Source: Allantophomopsis cytisporea (lineage: Eukaryota > Ascomycota > Leotiomycetes > Phacidiales > Phacidiaceae). Taken from it: a stretch of DNA of 64,000 bases. The translations under genes and the position numbers were made by a program. Positions within the stretch are counted from its first letter, which is position 1. Each line of letters starts with the position of its first letter. The stretch lies in assembly GCA_024752435.1 (NCBI GenBank), contig CP103020.1, forward strand, positions 1,736,001-1,800,000, read 5' to 3'. Shown here piece by piece: positions 11,429 to 21,650 of this stretch. Under the pieces are notes generated by a model. The model was not told the origin of the DNA and made no database searches. It worked only from the letters and a program-made list of their open reading frames with translations.

Positions 11429-13116
11429 ATGAATAGGTATGTCGCCGTCACTTAACTCTTTATTATTCACCCCGGCGCGTTCTCATTACTTACATAACTG
11501 AAGATCAGATAAGCTGCGCGAACCTCGCGTTGCAATCACTTGGTGTGAGTCCCATGGCGGCGACTGTCGTCTCGTCGTCGATCGTCAGTTTCAAGTGCTC
11601 GCCCATGTCGATATGAAGACTACTAGTCCGGAATGGATCGACCGGTAGCGTTCACCCTTACTTAGTACGAGTCTATATGAGTTAACATCTTTAGTGTCTT
11701 GGCTACTGGTGTTTACGCCAATGCTGGTGATGGTGCTGTTCAGCAGTGCCGTGAGTTCCTTCCAGGCATTTTGACTAGTCTTCCTGATCCACCAGCAAAC
11801 ATCAAACCAGCAACAGCAAACGCCAAATCAGCGTCAGCAGATGTTAAACCAGCGCCAGCAAGTGCCAAACCAGCAGCAAATGCCAAGCCAGCATCAGCAA
11901 ATGTCAAGCCATCCACTTTCTCCGTGGATTCTGGTAAGTCTGATACAAGATCTGTACCTATATAGATATACAGATGCATTCCTCAAAGCATATATATACT
12001 GACAATCCAGGACCAGATCTTAACAGTGTTATTCCAGGACTCACAAAAAGTTCAAGACATGTAGGTTCACATGGAAAGAACTCGAAGTCTTACGAGAGTC
12101 GCTTGCACGACCTCCAATTTGTCCCGCTGCTTGACAGAGATGATGAATACCATGCTGAAGTCCGCAGTGTTAAGAAAGCTATGGATGACGCCCGCAAAGC
12201 AGCAATGGACCACACCGAAAAATATGACCCTCAAGAACCGTACAATGCTATGAATCACCTAAGATTCCTCAAAAATACCCCTGCCAACAAGCGCGATGAG
12301 GCGTACCGTGTCTTGCGTAAGCAGGTCGAAGATCTTGTGATTGAAGAAGCCACACGTCCTACTACATCTTCAAATCATTTGAGCGGCGAACAAGTCGGTA
12401 GATTGGGTGTCAGCTCTACTGGTGTTGACAATAAAAAGGAGAATCTTCCACGTTTGATCCCAATTGCTCCAACCACAGGCGAGAATTCTGAATTTCCCAA
12501 TCTCTCAGGATTTCTCTCGCATTTGAGACACAAGTCCGAAGCCTCAGCCTCAAAGCAGCCACTCACCCAGAATACATCTGCTCAGATTCAGAGCTCAACT
12601 TCAAAGACAACTCAGAAGGCAGCTCCAAAGACAGCTCAGAGTCCAGCTTCAAATGCCACTCAGACTCCAGCTATGTCACCTTTCCGTGGCTTGAGTGTTC
12701 CAAGATCTCAGAGTGTTAAGGCGCTTGGTGATAATGTTGTATCTGAGTCTCCAGATAAATCACTCCTTCAACGCTTTGCTTCCGTCAGATCCACCATGGC
12801 AGGTCGCACACCAATCACATCCACCGGCAAGTTCCTCAAAAAGGCGTTCAAGAACAGTGAGAAGGATGGCTTGGCAACAGCTTCGAAGATTGACAGTGGT
12901 AGCTTGAATACATCTGCCTCTACTGCATTTCCTGTTGCTCTGACATTTTCTCCAAGAACTTCTGAAGAACTTGAGAGATTTGGTTGGGGACTTGAGAGTG
13001 GTGATACTGAAAGTGAGGAGGAGATGCCTGGAAGAAAGGGACCTCTTCGATCTAGCAGCAAGGTCGCCATGTCTTCGATGTGTCTGATCAACCGTGAACA
13101 GGCTCGTGGAGCTTAA
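11429..13116 (+). CDS. Gene A of local family: unknown protein, CHCH module plus Ala/Lys/Pro repeats
   Basis: I do not recognise this protein. Proposed exons are 11429-11436 (micro-exon, ATG AAT AG), 11504-11644, 11695-11933 and 12011-13116. Phases fit throughout and give 497 aa. Exon 2 carries CESH-GGD-C then 12 residues then H (11544-11606), a C-x2-H-x3-C-x12-H pattern shared with genes B and C. Exon 3 has a tandem tract of units like A-N-x-K-P-A-(S/T)-A (11796-11920). Exon 4 contains GPDLNSVIPG, a charged helical stretch (12135-12330) and long Ser/Thr/Gln-rich low-complexity sequence, ending with acidic ESGDTESEEEMPG. The last intron has a strong CTGAC branch and CCAG acceptor. The acceptor of intron 1 is uncertain, because the alternative 7 nt downstream would give an immediate stop. 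It is probably intracellular, as no signal peptide or membrane segment is seen. Function is unknown. Confidence 0.65.
11796..11920 (+). repeat. Coding minisatellite: Ala-Asn/Ser-x-Lys-Pro-Ala repeat
   Basis: Within exon 3 of gene A, about seven imperfect units of 15-21 nt encode variants of A-N-x-K-P-A or A-S-x-K-P-A. Codon-level repetition (gcaaatgccaa, gcaaacgccaa, gcaaatgtcaa) shows recent slippage-type or unequal-exchange expansion. Confidence 0.8.
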
Positions 13117-14075
13117 ACGTTGTAGTTAATGGTCAGTTCTGAAAATATACTCAAGGGCCACATAAATGCTAACACTTGCTAAATATAGGGTTCTTATGTC
13201 GTTTCCACTTCCTTTTAAGCGTTTGAATAATGCTCGACATTTGCTCAAACTGTTCAATAAACTCTACGCGATGGCTTTTTGTTATACATTTGGGCTTCTT
13301 GAAGGATTGGTCACCTGATAGCAGCGGATTTTGTTTCAATCCAATGCTCTTTTTACTATGTACAGGGCACACGATTCTGTATTATGAAAGCTGTAGTAGC
13401 AATGCTATATAAAAGGCTGTTCTCTTAAAATTCTGCAAGAAGTACCAGGTCATCAAGATTGATTGATCTATACTTCTGCCTATTTTAACAGTGTGCTTAT
13501 GTATTTGTTCTAATCTGTGACCATCGTATAGCCTTTTTTGCGTCTAAATGTATCGTCTTACAAATATATCTTAATTCTTATACAGATCGAAAAAGAGGGA
13601 AAAGCATTATTTCATGCATACAAAGTCATTTACCAGGACTCATAATCTAAAATTAATCTGGCATCACAATGAGTTAGTCTAACTTGAGAGTTCTGAATCG
13701 TTAAGGTACTCGAATTTCCCCGTTAGTCCCTTTTGGTGGAAATCAAACACGGACGAGCCCGGTTTGACTTGCAAAACACTTTCTCAGCGAAGAAGAAACT
13801 TTGAGGAATTCAAAAATGGGAATGGCTATGAAGCTAAATTTCGCAACGGGGAATTCGGATCAGCTCCGTTTATAGGTCAATTGCAGAACTGGACTTGAGA
13901 ATATAAATACCAGTGAAATAGAACTCTTTTATCTTTCCTATCTTCGCTCTTCATCATACTCCCACCGTCTACTCAGATTTGCAAATCTAATATGATTTAA
14001 TACATACAATATAACCAGTCGAAGCATATAGAACCAGATCTCATCACGCAAAAGAGGGCAACCACTTTTCATCAT
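13117..14075. other. Intergenic region, A/T-rich
   Basis: No gene is seen. It is AT-rich, with only short open frames. It holds gene A's 3' UTR and gene B's promoter. A pyrimidine-rich stretch lies at 13925-13975. Confidence 0.5.
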
Positions 14076-15264
14076 ATGATCTTATCACGACAATACACGT
14101 CGACACTCCAAGCGGCCAAGAGAATATTCGGCCCTGTTCTTGAATACCTGGTGTCCCTATATACACAAACCATGACTGAGGAGCAGTCAATCAACTGGGC
14201 TAATCTTCGCTGGCATAGCTGCTGTGCCGGTAGTTTAGAAGAGAATCCTTGCATAGAGTAAGTTCGTCTATAGAAATCATTTTCCTGAAACGTTTTCATA
14301 TATACTGACACAGTAGAAGAACAGTCATGTTTAAACTTTTATGTCATAGACATGTAAATTGTAGTCTTATTCGAAACTTGTCCGGTAGTCTTCGAGGTCA
14401 TATGAATGGTAGAAGCAAAGCCATCTGGTGGGTTGAGTATGTAATCCTACGTCGACTTAATTTGGACTGCACCTAACACTTAGCCAAGTCCAGATCTCAA
14501 CATACCCACCAACTCAAAGCCAATTCGAAACCGTTATGGTAGGGGAGGACCCAATGTCAATACAGTACTCAATAAAGATAAACCACTTCCAGTAGAGGTA
14601 ATGAAGCTGGCGAGTAAGTAAATCTTTTCGTTTTGCTACAAATTTTCCGAGTCTTGACTGAAGTGCTCTCACAATGATCGACAAGTCCTTACAGGAAGTA
14701 TGGGGATTTGATTGAATATACTGACACCACTCAGTCTCAGAGTACCATAAGTCTGTTTGTATCAAGCGACCAACCGACCTCCCGAACGATGCGATGACGA
14801 CCGCAGAGAGCCTAAACGCCATGAATAATGTACCAATGAGAGATAGGAACGATTTATGGTGCGAAAAGCTGAGAACTCTTCAAAGAATACACGCCAGTGG
14901 TCGAGCTCTGTTTTCTCGCATAGGTGAATATTCCTCCTTAAAACGCTCTGCACCAGATGGAGTAGAGAACTCGCGTGCTGGCAAAAGACGCCGCACAACA
15001 ATCAACAAGGGAAAGGGGAAAGCTATTGAATACTTGAATGTCGAGGTAATTGAGATTGAGGACGACAGCGAAGGGACTCTGCAGCTGGGTGATGATGATG
15101 ATGATGATGATGATAAGGATGAGGAGGAGCTTGAAAAGTTCCCCGACTTTTGTAAGTCTTTAGAGGTCTTCCTGTAAGATCCTTGAAGCATAAGCTGACT
15201 TACAGGAGATGACAGCATGGCAGAGCTTGGAGAAGTCCAATTCGAAGAATATAAGGACCAGTAA
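14076..15264 (+). CDS. Gene B of local family: unknown protein with CHCH module and acidic tail
   Basis: Not recognised. The phase-consistent model has exons 14076-14257, 14314-14436, 14489-14613, 14735-15151 and 15209-15264, giving 300 aa. Exon 2 encodes C-x2-H-x2-C-x12-H (CHRHVNC at 14342, H at 14399-14401), with the same spacing as gene C and nearly that of gene A. Exon 3 begins VDPDLNIP, echoing SGPDLNSVIP in gene A. Exon 4 carries a basic GKRRRTTINKGKGK (nuclear-localisation-like) and ends in an Asp8 run followed by KDEEELEKFPDF. The first exon (MILSRQYTSTLQAAKR) may instead be leader, with Met at 14327 as start. The last acceptor is ambiguous: splicing at TACAG (15205) creates an immediate stop, while splicing three bases later adds 18 residues ending EEYKDQ. 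The regulatory or nuclear role suggested by the acidic and basic patches is inference only. Confidence 0.55.
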
Positions 15265-15931
15265 CTACAGTTCCATCCACGAAAAACAACACTTGAAGGA
15301 GATCAAGATAGGATGAGAGATTATCACAATATATAGACTGGAACAATTTGTAACATACAGAACTTGTAGATCTTGTTTTTTAGGTTTATCTCTTAGGATT
15401 TTGCTTTGTTTTTCTTCTCCTCGAATTATCGAAATATATATAATTTAATTTGAGATACTTGTTGTCAGATCAGCTTGAGTCATCTATCAGGAACCTTCAG
15501 TGAGTCGTTATTAACTGAACCTGCTCACAAAGAAGATTGAATGTGAGCCACAGCGATGTCTAGCGACCAGCTCTCGCTAAGGATGAGGCATAAATAGCTC
15601 GATTTGGGGGCACCAGTAACAGTTCCAACAACACAACAACCCAGATCTCCTACAATCTTGTTAGTGAACAGCACGCTTCCCTCACTTATTCTTGGTATAC
15701 AATTACTTTACCTATCCTTCTTAACCTTCGAGGTCGTTCGCGATTTTCGGAGGTCTGTTGCCATTTCCTGTTGCGCCAATTCTCTCGTTGCACTTGGGAG
15801 GATATACGTCGCCATCATACACGCATCGTCGACATACATAGTGGGATACTCGCGATAAGACCATCGTTCAACACTTTTCCCTGCGCCTTTTCCGCAAGCG
15901 TCATCTTACTTACGCCGTGAAATTATTCAAT
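15265..15931. other. Intergenic region / gene C leader
   Basis: The open frame at 15604-15858 (84 codons) has no recognisable motif. It sits just upstream of the gene C start, like the leader of gene A, so it is treated as 5' UTR. No other gene is seen. Confidence 0.45.
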
Positions 15932-16887
15932 ATGAGTAGGTATGTGAAGGAAACCAACTTTTGCCCCTTTGCTCTCACATAGTCTGATGCATACCGATCA
16001 GCTCTAAGCACTTACAGCAGCGTTACGCTGCAGAGTCCCCTTACATCTGTGAGATTCACCAGGATTGTCAATACACCATAGTTAGCAATGGAACAGTTGA
16101 GCGACACTTCAATGTCTCCAGTGGAGAAAGTACGGATGTCAACAGGTACGTGTCTGATAATTTACACAAACATTTTCACAAAGCTGATATTCGATCAGGC
16201 AACTTGAGCCACCTAAAGCTCCTGCACCCAACAGTCCATGTGCCTCGCAATCTTCAATCTTCTACCCAGCCCTTTACGTGAGAAGAGTTAGTGCACAAGA
16301 GAAGATCGAACGAAGCTCCCAAGTTCCAGTGAGCACTTTTAAATCCTTCCATCATCCGGGACAAGGTGCTAGCTCTCATGACGAGGTAATGGAACCAATC
16401 CAAGGTTCGCAAAGTTCAACGTACACCAACGTCGCCCCATCAAATGCAGCATCATCTAAGTCTAAGTCTAAGTCTACTGTTCGTCTCTCTAGAGCTGAAC
16501 GGGAGAAACAAGCTATGATTAAGATGATTGAAAAGCACGCACTTTCGCTCTCTATTCCTCGCCCTCCACTTCCAAAAAAAATCGATGCAAGTACACAGCA
16601 AATACTCCCCAAAGCATGTTTCCGTTTTCAAGGAAGTTCCAAACACTTCGGAAGAGCAGGAGTACGATGACTGCGGCGTAAAGCTCTCTGAGCCTCAGCC
16701 AATCCCAACAAAGGCAACTGCCATGGTTGACAAGGAGTGGACAGCTGCGCTTTCTCGCCGTCCTGGCGAGTCTTTCAGGGAATATTTGGATCGTCTTACG
16801 TTCATGAAGAGCAACTACAAGAAGTTGGATGTCGTTGAGGATAAGAACGATGCTGTCGAGAACGCTGATAACTATGTCATGCTCTAA
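15932..16887 (+). CDS. Gene C of local family: unknown protein, CHCH module, apparent frameshift
   Basis: Not recognised. Exons are 15932-15939 (micro-exon ATG AGT AG), 16002-16145, then 16199 onward. Exon 2 encodes CEIHQDC then 12 residues then H (16048-16107), giving C-x2-H-x2-C-x12-H as in gene B. Exon 3 runs through a Ser/Lys repeat (SKSKSKS at 16457-16475) and a basic helix (LSRAEREKQAMIKMIEKH). That reading frame stops at 16670. Good coding sequence resumes in the next frame and ends at 16887, including EEQEYDDCGVK (a motif also found in gene D) and RRPGESFREYLDRL. The switch lies near an A8 run at 16574-16581. A 46-nt intron (GTACAC...GAAG) could restore frame but is short and has no branch site. 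The locus may therefore be a pseudogene, carry an assembly error, or contain an unusual intron. Confidence 0.55.
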
Positions 16888-17742
16888 GTCTCCTGTTTAT
16901 TTGCATCATTGCATTTGCGAATTGCCGGCGTTGAGATTTCCATAGGATTGGTAACTTGATATGTCAAAAAGTTTCAGGGGGCAGAAAATATGGGACCAAG
17001 TCGATAATTGTGACCTGTGTTAAGCTTGCAAGGCTAGATATACTATAATAGTTTCAGTCAAGCTGCATGTTGCAAAATTTCTCACATATCCATCAAGCTG
17101 ATTTATAAGCCGTATATGTGAACATGTGCTCTCATTCGTAATTAGGTGTGAATCAGTTAACCAGAGAATGAACCTGATTCTGAAACACGACTCTAGAAGT
17201 CTTCGTCGAACGTAGTACTTAGGTGTATAGATGCACATGCTGAGTTATGATTTATGGTGTTTAACTTGCGTTGGATGCGAATCAAAGAGCTCAATGATTT
17301 TGCTACAGAGAGAGAAGATAAAACAATACATTATATTGCATTACTCTAACTCCACTTGGAAGGAAAACTTCCTGAATTGGCTCTTGTGAAGAGAGACGCT
17401 CGCTTTCATGCTGCTCACTTTCAATCACTTCTTGGACTGCTTTTTCTCGCTTACTCTTGCAAACCTACGCAGCTTTTGACCTTTGAAACCTACAAACTTT
17501 GATCTTCTTCCTTCTAGTCTCCACTGTTCGACTCTACATCTATGTAGACATCGTCAGCTTTCAAACGTCGTTAATTAACACAGCACTGTTCGATACATCA
17601 CAGGTTGGTACTCCTATCAATAAGATGTCTACTCAAAGCTGTATCTTTATAGCATCTGTTCGTTAATGACACCTGCTGATCGAGGTGCGTAGCTACGAAT
17701 TGATTCACCTCCGGTCCAAACTTACAATACTTCGTATTAACA
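16888..17742. other. Intergenic region
   Basis: This is the gene C 3' UTR and the gene D promoter/leader. No open frame here has coding character. The leader is pyrimidine-rich from 17380 to 17560. Confidence 0.5.
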
Positions 17743-18432
17743 ATGGCCTTCGAGGTTGTTGATTGGTATGTTCAACGTGATGTTTACGAACGAACACAAT
17801 ATTGGATTCTGACGCGTAACAGCACACTTCGACGTGTGGAGCCCCACCGTCATAACAAAACGTGTCAGAACATATCTCGTATTCCAAAGTCACTTCGGGG
17901 TTCACGTATCGACGGCTCCGGCATTTATATTTCATCTGATGATGGTGCTAGGTAAATATTGCCCTTTGATCGTATTCACTTGAGCTAACACCGTTGTTGC
18001 AGAACCAAAGCTGTCAATGTTGCCGTCTCCACTAAAACTAAGAGCACTTTGACACTTCCAGCCAATCAAATTCCAAAATATCTATCTCAACACATGACCG
18101 ATATGTATGAGCTGGGTGAAGCATATAAGAATGGCTCAACCTATGAACTCAAGAGAAGAAACTCCAATGAACCAGACCCCAGTCCTTTCTTCGAACTTTT
18201 CCGTAAGGAGAAAGATTATGACTACTGTGGTATCACTCCCCAAGAGCCCTTTAAACTGGAGGATGAGTATGATGACTGCAATGTCAAAGAGGCAGGTGAG
18301 GAGAAGTCTTCTGAAAGCGCTGCTTCATCTTCTGGAGTCAAATCTGGTGCTCATGGAGAACTGACGGAGAAGAATGCTAAGTGTGCAAATGGTCCGGATG
18401 GTTATGACACCGATGGTTTTGTTGTTGTCTAA
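17743..18432 (+). CDS. Gene D of local family: unknown acidic protein with EYDDC motif
   Basis: Not recognised. Two exons, 17743-17951 and 18003-18432, joined by a 51-nt intron with a GCTAAC branch and GCAG acceptor, give 212 aa. The C-terminal half contains two related motifs, EKDYDYCGITPQEP and LEDEYDDCNVKE. The second matches EQEYDDCGVK in gene C. The N-terminal part has QYWILTRNSTLRRV, which resembles QYTIVSNGTVERH of gene C, but the Cys/His ligand positions of the shared module are replaced. The C-terminus is Ser/Glu-rich and then Asp/Val (DTDGFVVV). There is no signal peptide or membrane segment. Membership of the family is inferred from these weak similarities, tandem position and orientation. 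Confidence 0.6.
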
Positions 18433-18909
18433 CGAAACTTCCAGAAATTGGATATTGAGGTTCATAGTGGGTTATGAAGTCACATAGCATAGAGCATGAA
18501 TGCCAAGCCTTGTTATACACGAGTAGTAAAGTTTGCGGACAACCTTTTATACTCACCGAAATCGGACATGTTACGTCTAGTATTGGATACTCACCACACG
18601 ATGACTCAATCCCCTTCATTGCTCTTCGACTGCAGGTTCCTACCTAAGTATATTGGTTGTAGGTGGATCTCATCATCGCTTCAACTGTATGGTGACCGAA
18701 TGCGAATTGAATTGTAGCGTTGCTGATTCAACGGTCCTGTGTGGGAGCTGGTACGATCTTCATAACCGTTCCTTCGATATGTGTTGTATTGATGACTTCG
18801 TTCCCATCACATCTGGTCATATTTTTGGTCCAACGACTGCCATTCGTCTAAATATACAATAGTCGACCGCTATGCCGTGAATCTATCCATGCCCTCCATC
18901 GCGCAGCAC
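18433..18909. other. Convergent intergenic region
   Basis: This spacer lies between the 3' ends of gene D (+) and ATP19 (-). Two short overlapping open frames (18496-18717 and 18653-18862) lack motifs. Nothing else is seen. Confidence 0.5.
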
Positions 18910-19348
18910 TTAGTGGGCAGCCTTCTCGTCCTTCTTTCCACCGTCGGCCTGAGCTAAGAAGTCCCTATCACACAATTAGTCCTCTATCCAAAGTATAACA
19001 ATGGCTCTCTAATTCGTCGATGCTGGTGATTCGGGGAGCATACTTGATGAAGCTCTCCTCATCTGGGGAAGAAGCGTTGATAGGAGGAGTCTGGGTGACG
19101 GCCTTGGCCTTGGAACCACCGACAGAGAGGAAGGTAGCACCGAAGACCGTTCCAAGAACACCCATAGCGAGCTGCAAACATTGACAGTTAGTATATGTCC
19201 TTCAATTCTCCTCAATAACGATGACCGAAAGTAATTGAGGGGGAGAGCTCGGGGGCGCGAAGTGCAATTGCAATTGAGCGCATTGGGAGAGGCAGCGTAC
19301 GTAGTGGGAGCCAATCTGGCGTCCGGCGATAGAGTAGTAGGCAACCAT
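18910..19348 (-). CDS. ATP19: ATP synthase subunit K (Atp19), mitochondrial
   Basis: Three exons on the minus strand, 19348-19301, 19171-19044 and 18964-18910, give a 76-aa protein. It starts MVAYYSIAGRQIGSHYLAMG, continues with a hydrophobic membrane segment (VLGTVFGATFLSVGG), then FIKDFLAQAD and a Lys/Asp-rich tail ending KAAH. Size, a single N-terminal transmembrane helix and the IAGRQIGSHYLA block match fungal Atp19/subunit k. This small subunit is associated with dimeric F1Fo ATP synthase in the inner membrane. Both intron junctions are in phase (GTACGC...TTGCAG and GTATGC...GATAG). The gene is almost invisible to plain ORF calling because each exon is short. Confidence 0.88.
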
Positions 19349-19948
19349 CTTGATGATTTGAGTTGTTTGGGTGATGCGGAAGGTGGTTGAGATGCGTGTG
19401 TAGTCGCGATGTTCAATTCTCGCAGCTTGATCCGAAGGTGCTCTAATCTTGGCGCTCCACTCCGCTGCTCAATTCGGTAATTGATTTATTCCGCTGTTCG
19501 GACCGGAAAAATGTTACGCATTGATTAGATGAACTTCGTTGCGGGGCACCCAGGGTTAAGGCATAACTAACTACCTTATCATTCGTAACTCTATTGAATA
19601 TATGAAAATAGGCTGCTCCCATAATTAGATTGTTCTTCGAAAATCCACAGTACTGAGCTGCTGGTAGATATGTCACTTCAAAATTTGTAACGTCAACATG
19701 GAAGGTTTATTGCAAAATAGAATCAATGGATTTCGAACACAGTCAGTTGCTAATAGACTATTCGATGGTTTTAAAATCCTTGTAGTGTAAATTGTATATT
19801 TTTAGTATACATATTTAGAAGATTTTCCTAGCCTAAGTAGCGGACACTAAAAATCATGATAGATGTATATAGAGGTAGCGCAAGCGTCTACTTCATTTAG
19901 TTTCGGCCATTTGAAATAGCACTTGAAGCTTCAAAAACTATCTTATTG
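19349..19948. other. Intergenic region, ATP19 promoter side
   Basis: An AT-rich spacer between two minus-strand genes, holding the ATP19 promoter and the AlkB-gene 3' UTR. No gene is visible. Confidence 0.5.
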
Positions 19949-21103
19949 TCATTCATGCATTTGACGAACGTTCAAGTTGATCCGCTTGCTTCCCAACCAT
20001 CCTTTCCAATTCTCATATAAGCCATCCTCCGAGGCCGGCCATTCTTCAAGTTCTGGAGGGCATGTATTTGGTATAATTTTCGCTACTCCATGCCACGCAT
20101 AACGTGATAGTTCAGACATGTAAACAGTATCTCCAGACCGAAGTCGAATGACAGCACAATCGGCGGTCTTATTTAAAGTACCAGGACCTTCAGGCGAGTC
20201 TTTAACACCTCCAAGACCTATGACAAACAGGCAGTCGCATCCTATGCTTACACTGACCAATCCTCGGTCACATTCTTCGCTTACATCTCGATGTAAACTG
20301 AGTGTATCTCCGGGACTATAAAAATTTACGATAGCAGCCTGAGCTTTCATATCTGGGAACAATTGCTCAAGGAGTCCAGAAACATCAGATGGAAAGACTG
20401 GAGGCTGGCCTTCAGGATAAACCTTATTCGTCCAGTCATATTGGCCTCCTAGGGTAACCCATCTAATTTTCTTTTGCATGACTTGTGAGACTGTGAGAGG
20501 CTTGTGAACCTTGGGATCTTTTGGGAGAAACCGCACATCGGAGGTTGGATGATAGGAGAAGAAAGATTCGGGTATCTCCACATCTTGATCACCTGCTTTC
20601 AAATTGGATTGCGGGTAGGGTATCTCATAGTGCATATGCAAGTTCGTCTGGTGCTTTGGGTTCGACAAATCACGATGGACCAGACGTGAGAGAAGCGAGC
20701 TCTGAATATTGATGGAAAATAAAGATGGAACTATCAGAAGACCTGTTTCAAGACGCTCGTCAACCAGCGTCATATCATCATGACAGGGAATGAAGATGAA
20801 ATCATGGAATCATAAAATATCGCAATGGGCCCTACCTGGTAATTTCTCGTGACTATAAACTTGCACATCAGGAATCTCTGATCTGGTTGAACTATCTTGA
20901 GCATTGAACGTTTGAAATGCAGTCTGGATGCGTGATGATAAAATAGCCGATTTCTTTATCAACAAACTATCAGTCCCATCACGCCTGAAGTCTATGATGC
21001 CAGCATCTTTGTCGATATCCGTGGGCTTGATCTTCTGGTATCTCTTGAAGATGTCCTTCAGATACGGAGGAGGTGCCTCGTGAGCATCAAGAGCTGGAGC
21101 CAT
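19949..21103 (-). CDS. AlkB-type Fe(II)/2-oxoglutarate dioxygenase (ALKBH1-like)
   Basis: Exons 21103-20836 and 20742-19949 on the minus strand give 353 aa. The junction joins HEKLPG to LLIVPSLFS in phase. The C-terminal two thirds is an AlkB fold. Visible iron ligands are H-x-D in LSLHRDVSEE and the distal His in RYAWHGVAKI. The C-terminal arginine pair that binds 2-oxoglutarate fits KRINLNVRQM. LSNPKHQTNLHMHY and IVNFYSPGDTL also fit ALKBH1-type fungal proteins. Such enzymes demethylate nucleic acids (DNA or tRNA) by oxidation. The actual substrate cannot be told from sequence. The start at 21103 (MAPALDAHEAPPPYLKD) was chosen over an upstream in-frame Met because it begins the conserved region. 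It is divergent from the CDK1 gene, with about 550 bp between the starts. Confidence 0.88.
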
Positions 21104-21650
21104 GACAGCTGTGGTCTTTAGATATCGTTGAGGGTCCAATTGATGATAAGATACTATCAATCCAAAGACGGAGTTGGGAGAAGCTTACTACTAACTCTTT
21201 GTCGACACATGTATGCAGCAAAGTGCATGGGACAGCATAGAAAGACATTTGGACAAGGCTGACAGCTCTTTCAGGAATTTTGCAAGGCTGGCGCTTGCGG
21301 CCGCTCAGCACGGAGCCAACCACGCCCTAGATCCGCCAACCGCGTTTGTCTTTTGATGAAGGTAAACAACAAGAATCAACAAAACATCACGACGACCGCC
21401 GACGATCAATTTCGACCTTTTCCGACCATATCCCACGCCCAATTCCACCATTTATTGACCTTCTGATACACCAGAACCCTCGACAATAAATCGGTAGTTT
21501 TCAGAGTCTCAAATGCAATTCTAATACTACTTTCGACTTTCCTTTCTGAATCCGCTGCCCCACTAAACGCAGAGAAGCTGCTTCAAGCAGGTCACTGTTA
21601 CAACTCTTATCCCCACATTCCTTTGAAGCAACCAACAAACATCTTTCACA
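21104..21650. promoter_or_regulatory. Divergent promoter region AlkB-gene / CDK1
   Basis: This 547-bp spacer separates two head-to-head genes and must contain both promoters. The half near CDK1 is C/T-rich (21400-21640), typical of fungal leaders. No specific operator could be identified. Confidence 0.55.
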
